Shown in pieces: positions 62,779 to 64,000 of a stretch of DNA of 64,000 nt (within the stretch, counting starts at the first letter, position 1; every line of letters begins with the position of its first letter). The position numbers and the translations under genes are program-made. A model generated the notes under the pieces. The model saw nothing but the letters and a program-made list of their open reading frames with translations. It had not been told where the DNA came from and searched no databases. The stretch spans positions 1-64,000 of the forward strand of contig NZ_QAFW01000010.1 in NCBI RefSeq assembly GCF_003057615.1, given 5' to 3'. Source of the DNA: Metalysinibacillus jejuensis (GTDB lineage: Bacteria; Bacillota; Bacilli; Bacillales_A; Planococcaceae).

Positions 62779-64000
62779 TTATTCGGCAGCAGTAGAGAAA
62801 ATATAATGATGTAACCTGCTCTCCTCTAGCCACTGCATATTTTGTGGTGTATCAAAACCTAGCCATACTGCAGTCGTATAACGGTTTGATAGACCGGCAA
62901 TCCAGTAGTCTCTAAAGTCGTTTGTCGTCCCTGTTTTTGCGCCAACATAGCCTGTCGTTGTATAGACACGGTCAGCGGTACCATTTACTACAACATCAGC
63001 TAGTAAATCACGCATATAACGCGTCGTACGCGGAGACCAGATATAGTTCACTTCGTCTTGCCACTGGTAAAGAATATCTCCATTTTGATCAGTCACTTTG
63101 CGGATAGCGCGAGAAGGCTTGTAGGCACCATCGATAAAACTTGTATACGCATCAGCTAATTCCGTACTCGTGACACCGTACGTAAGGCCACCTAAAGCTG
63201 TAGCAAAGTTTTCATCCGCTTCTGTAATATGCTTAAACTGAAACTGTTGCAAGTAAGAAAATCCTGTAGCTAAGCCAATCGTATTTAGCAAGCGCACAGC
63301 TGGCGTATTGTAACTATGACGAAAAGCCATCTTAATCGAGACATCGCCGTATACAGCACCGCCGTAGTTTTGTGGACAAAAGTTGCCGACACAATAATAA
63401 CCAGCGTTGACATAGGATTGCGGTGAGTAGGACGTTGTTTCAAATAATGGTGCGTAAACGAGTAAGGGCTTTAGCGTAGAGCCGGGCTGACGAAGGCCGT
63501 AAGCTGCGCGATTAAAGTGTGTTTTTTCAAAGTCTTTACCAGCATAGACACTCACGATAGCACGTGATTGATTATCAATGGTCGTCACTGCAGATTGGAG
63601 TTGCCCATTACCGAGTAACTGGGTGATAGCTTGTTCATCTTTTTGTTGTTTACTTTGTCGTAGATTAGTATGTATCGTCAATCCAGATTGTAGTAAAAAG
63701 CGTACGCGTTCATTTAATTGTTGCTCAATAGCTGTTGTATCATCCGTATTTGCCATACGTTCAGCATAACCTTCAGCTTCGGCAATCAGTTGTTTAAACT
63801 CCGCAAAGGCAAAGGTAGAATAAGCAGGGAATGTCTCGATTTTCGGTTTAACATTAAGTTCAATAACTTCCGCTTTTGCCTCTTCGCCTTGTGTTTCAGA
63901 TAACGCATTGTGCTTGACTAATACATCAATTAACAATTCTTGACGCGCTTTTGTATTGGCAAAATTCACTAATGGATTATAGTGAGAAGGGTTATTAGGG
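62779..64000 (-). CDS. Class A penicillin-binding protein, C-terminal part (cut by window edge)
   Basis: The frame is open to the right edge; the GTG at 63969 is internal, because upstream codons read PNNPSHYNPLVNFA, the junction after a glycosyltransferase domain. The visible ~406 residues hold the linker and the transpeptidase domain with all three motifs: SxxK in RQPGSTLKPLLVY, SYN in FRHSYNTPAVRLL and KTGT in GYVGAKTGTTNDF. It polymerises and cross-links peptidoglycan at the outer membrane face. The protein ends soon after the transpeptidase with no long tail. B. subtilis pbpD lies close to yufK, so this is probably its counterpart. Confidence 0.92.
   Translation of the reverse strand, partial: PNNPSHYNPLVNFANTKARQELLIDVLVKHNALSETQGEEAKAEVIELNVKPKIETFPAYSTFAFAEFKQLIAEAEGYAERMANTDDTTAIEQQLNERVRFLLQSGLTIHTNLRQSKQQKDEQAITQLLGNGQLQSAVTTIDNQSRAIVSVYAGKDFEKTHFNRAAYGLRQPGSTLKPLLVYAPLFETTSYSPQSYVNAGYYCVGNFCPQNYGGAVYGDVSIKMAFRHSYNTPAVRLLNTIGLATGFSYLQQFQFKHITEADENFATALGGLTYGVTSTELADAYTSFIDGAYKPSRAIRKVTDQNGDILYQWQDEVNYIWSPRTTRYMRDLLADVVVNGTADRVYTTTGYVGAKTGTTNDFRDYWIAGLSNRYTTAVWLGFDTPQNMQWLEESRLHHYIFSTAAE

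Overview
The window is chromosomal DNA from a low-GC, spore-former-like Gram-positive bacterium, most likely a member of the Bacillales family Planococcaceae/Caryophanaceae (Lysinibacillus, Solibacillus, Kurthia or Caryophanon relatives). The grounds are strong AGGAGG-type ribosome binding sites, S-layer-homology (SLH) surface proteins, Bacillus-type riboswitches, and gene order that follows Bacillus subtilis in several blocks (fadN-fadA-fadE-yusI-gcvH-yusF-yusE-met; sufCDSUB; yunF-yunE-yunD; lipA-yutD-yutE-yutF; yuiB/yuiD/pepA; mrpABCDEFG-yufK-penicillin-binding protein). The genus is inference. I saw no prophage, CRISPR array, complete insertion sequence or known defence island.

Layout. 1-10.4 kb: an SLH protein, a DUF3243 protein, an acidic-tailed lipoprotein, a shortened flagellin gene that keeps its sigma-D promoter, a preQ1-riboswitch-controlled queCDE operon, an LprI-like membrane protein, the oxygen sensor HemAT, an OsmC protein, a 5'-3' exonuclease, and a compact ArsR / two mini-membrane-protein / C39-peptidase-like operon facing a tRNA-Thr. 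10.5-18.4 kb: FadR-operator-controlled beta-oxidation genes, gcvH, two small redox/Toprim genes, then a SAM riboswitch that now drives only the first half of metN. 18.4-27.5 kb: a symporter, a complete ydaJKLMN-type exopolysaccharide operon with a degenerate GGDEF receptor, and a LysR regulator; in B. subtilis this position would hold the rest of metNPQ. 27.5-32.8 kb: the suf iron-sulfur operon. 32.9-40.3 kb: accessory genes (an unknown protein, an SLH-esterase fusion, an exporter, a TIGR02206 membrane protein, a membrane-anchored unknown, a YibE/F pair and a 41-residue zinc ribbon). 40.4-54.6 kb: mostly conserved housekeeping genes (lipoate synthase, HD-GYP phosphodiesterase, two type-II NADH dehydrogenases, NifU/SufA carriers) with one nonsense-broken mepB. 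54.7-64 kb: pepA, the seven-gene Mrp antiporter on the minus strand, yufK, and a class A penicillin-binding protein running off the edge.

How it fits together. HemAT and the sigma-D promoter point to aerotaxis and motility; YdaK (c-di-GMP receptor) and the HD-GYP protein (c-di-GMP hydrolysis) point to a switch between motility and polysaccharide-bound life. The suf operon, SufA, the NifU-like protein, LipA and QueE form an iron-sulfur supply and consumer set. FadNAE feed electrons to a respiratory chain with two NADH dehydrogenases, each preceded by a TGTGA-N6-TCACA operator.

Points that deserve a second look: the internally deleted flagellin whose reading frame was restored by a one-base loss; three genes in which a good ribosome binding site sits at normal distance from ATC or ATT rather than ATG; a SAM riboswitch left in front of half a transporter ATPase; an IS3-like inverted-repeat hairpin lodged inside a terminator; and a leaderless ArsR-controlled mini-operon. 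All calls come from reading the sequence by eye; no database search or folding program was run.
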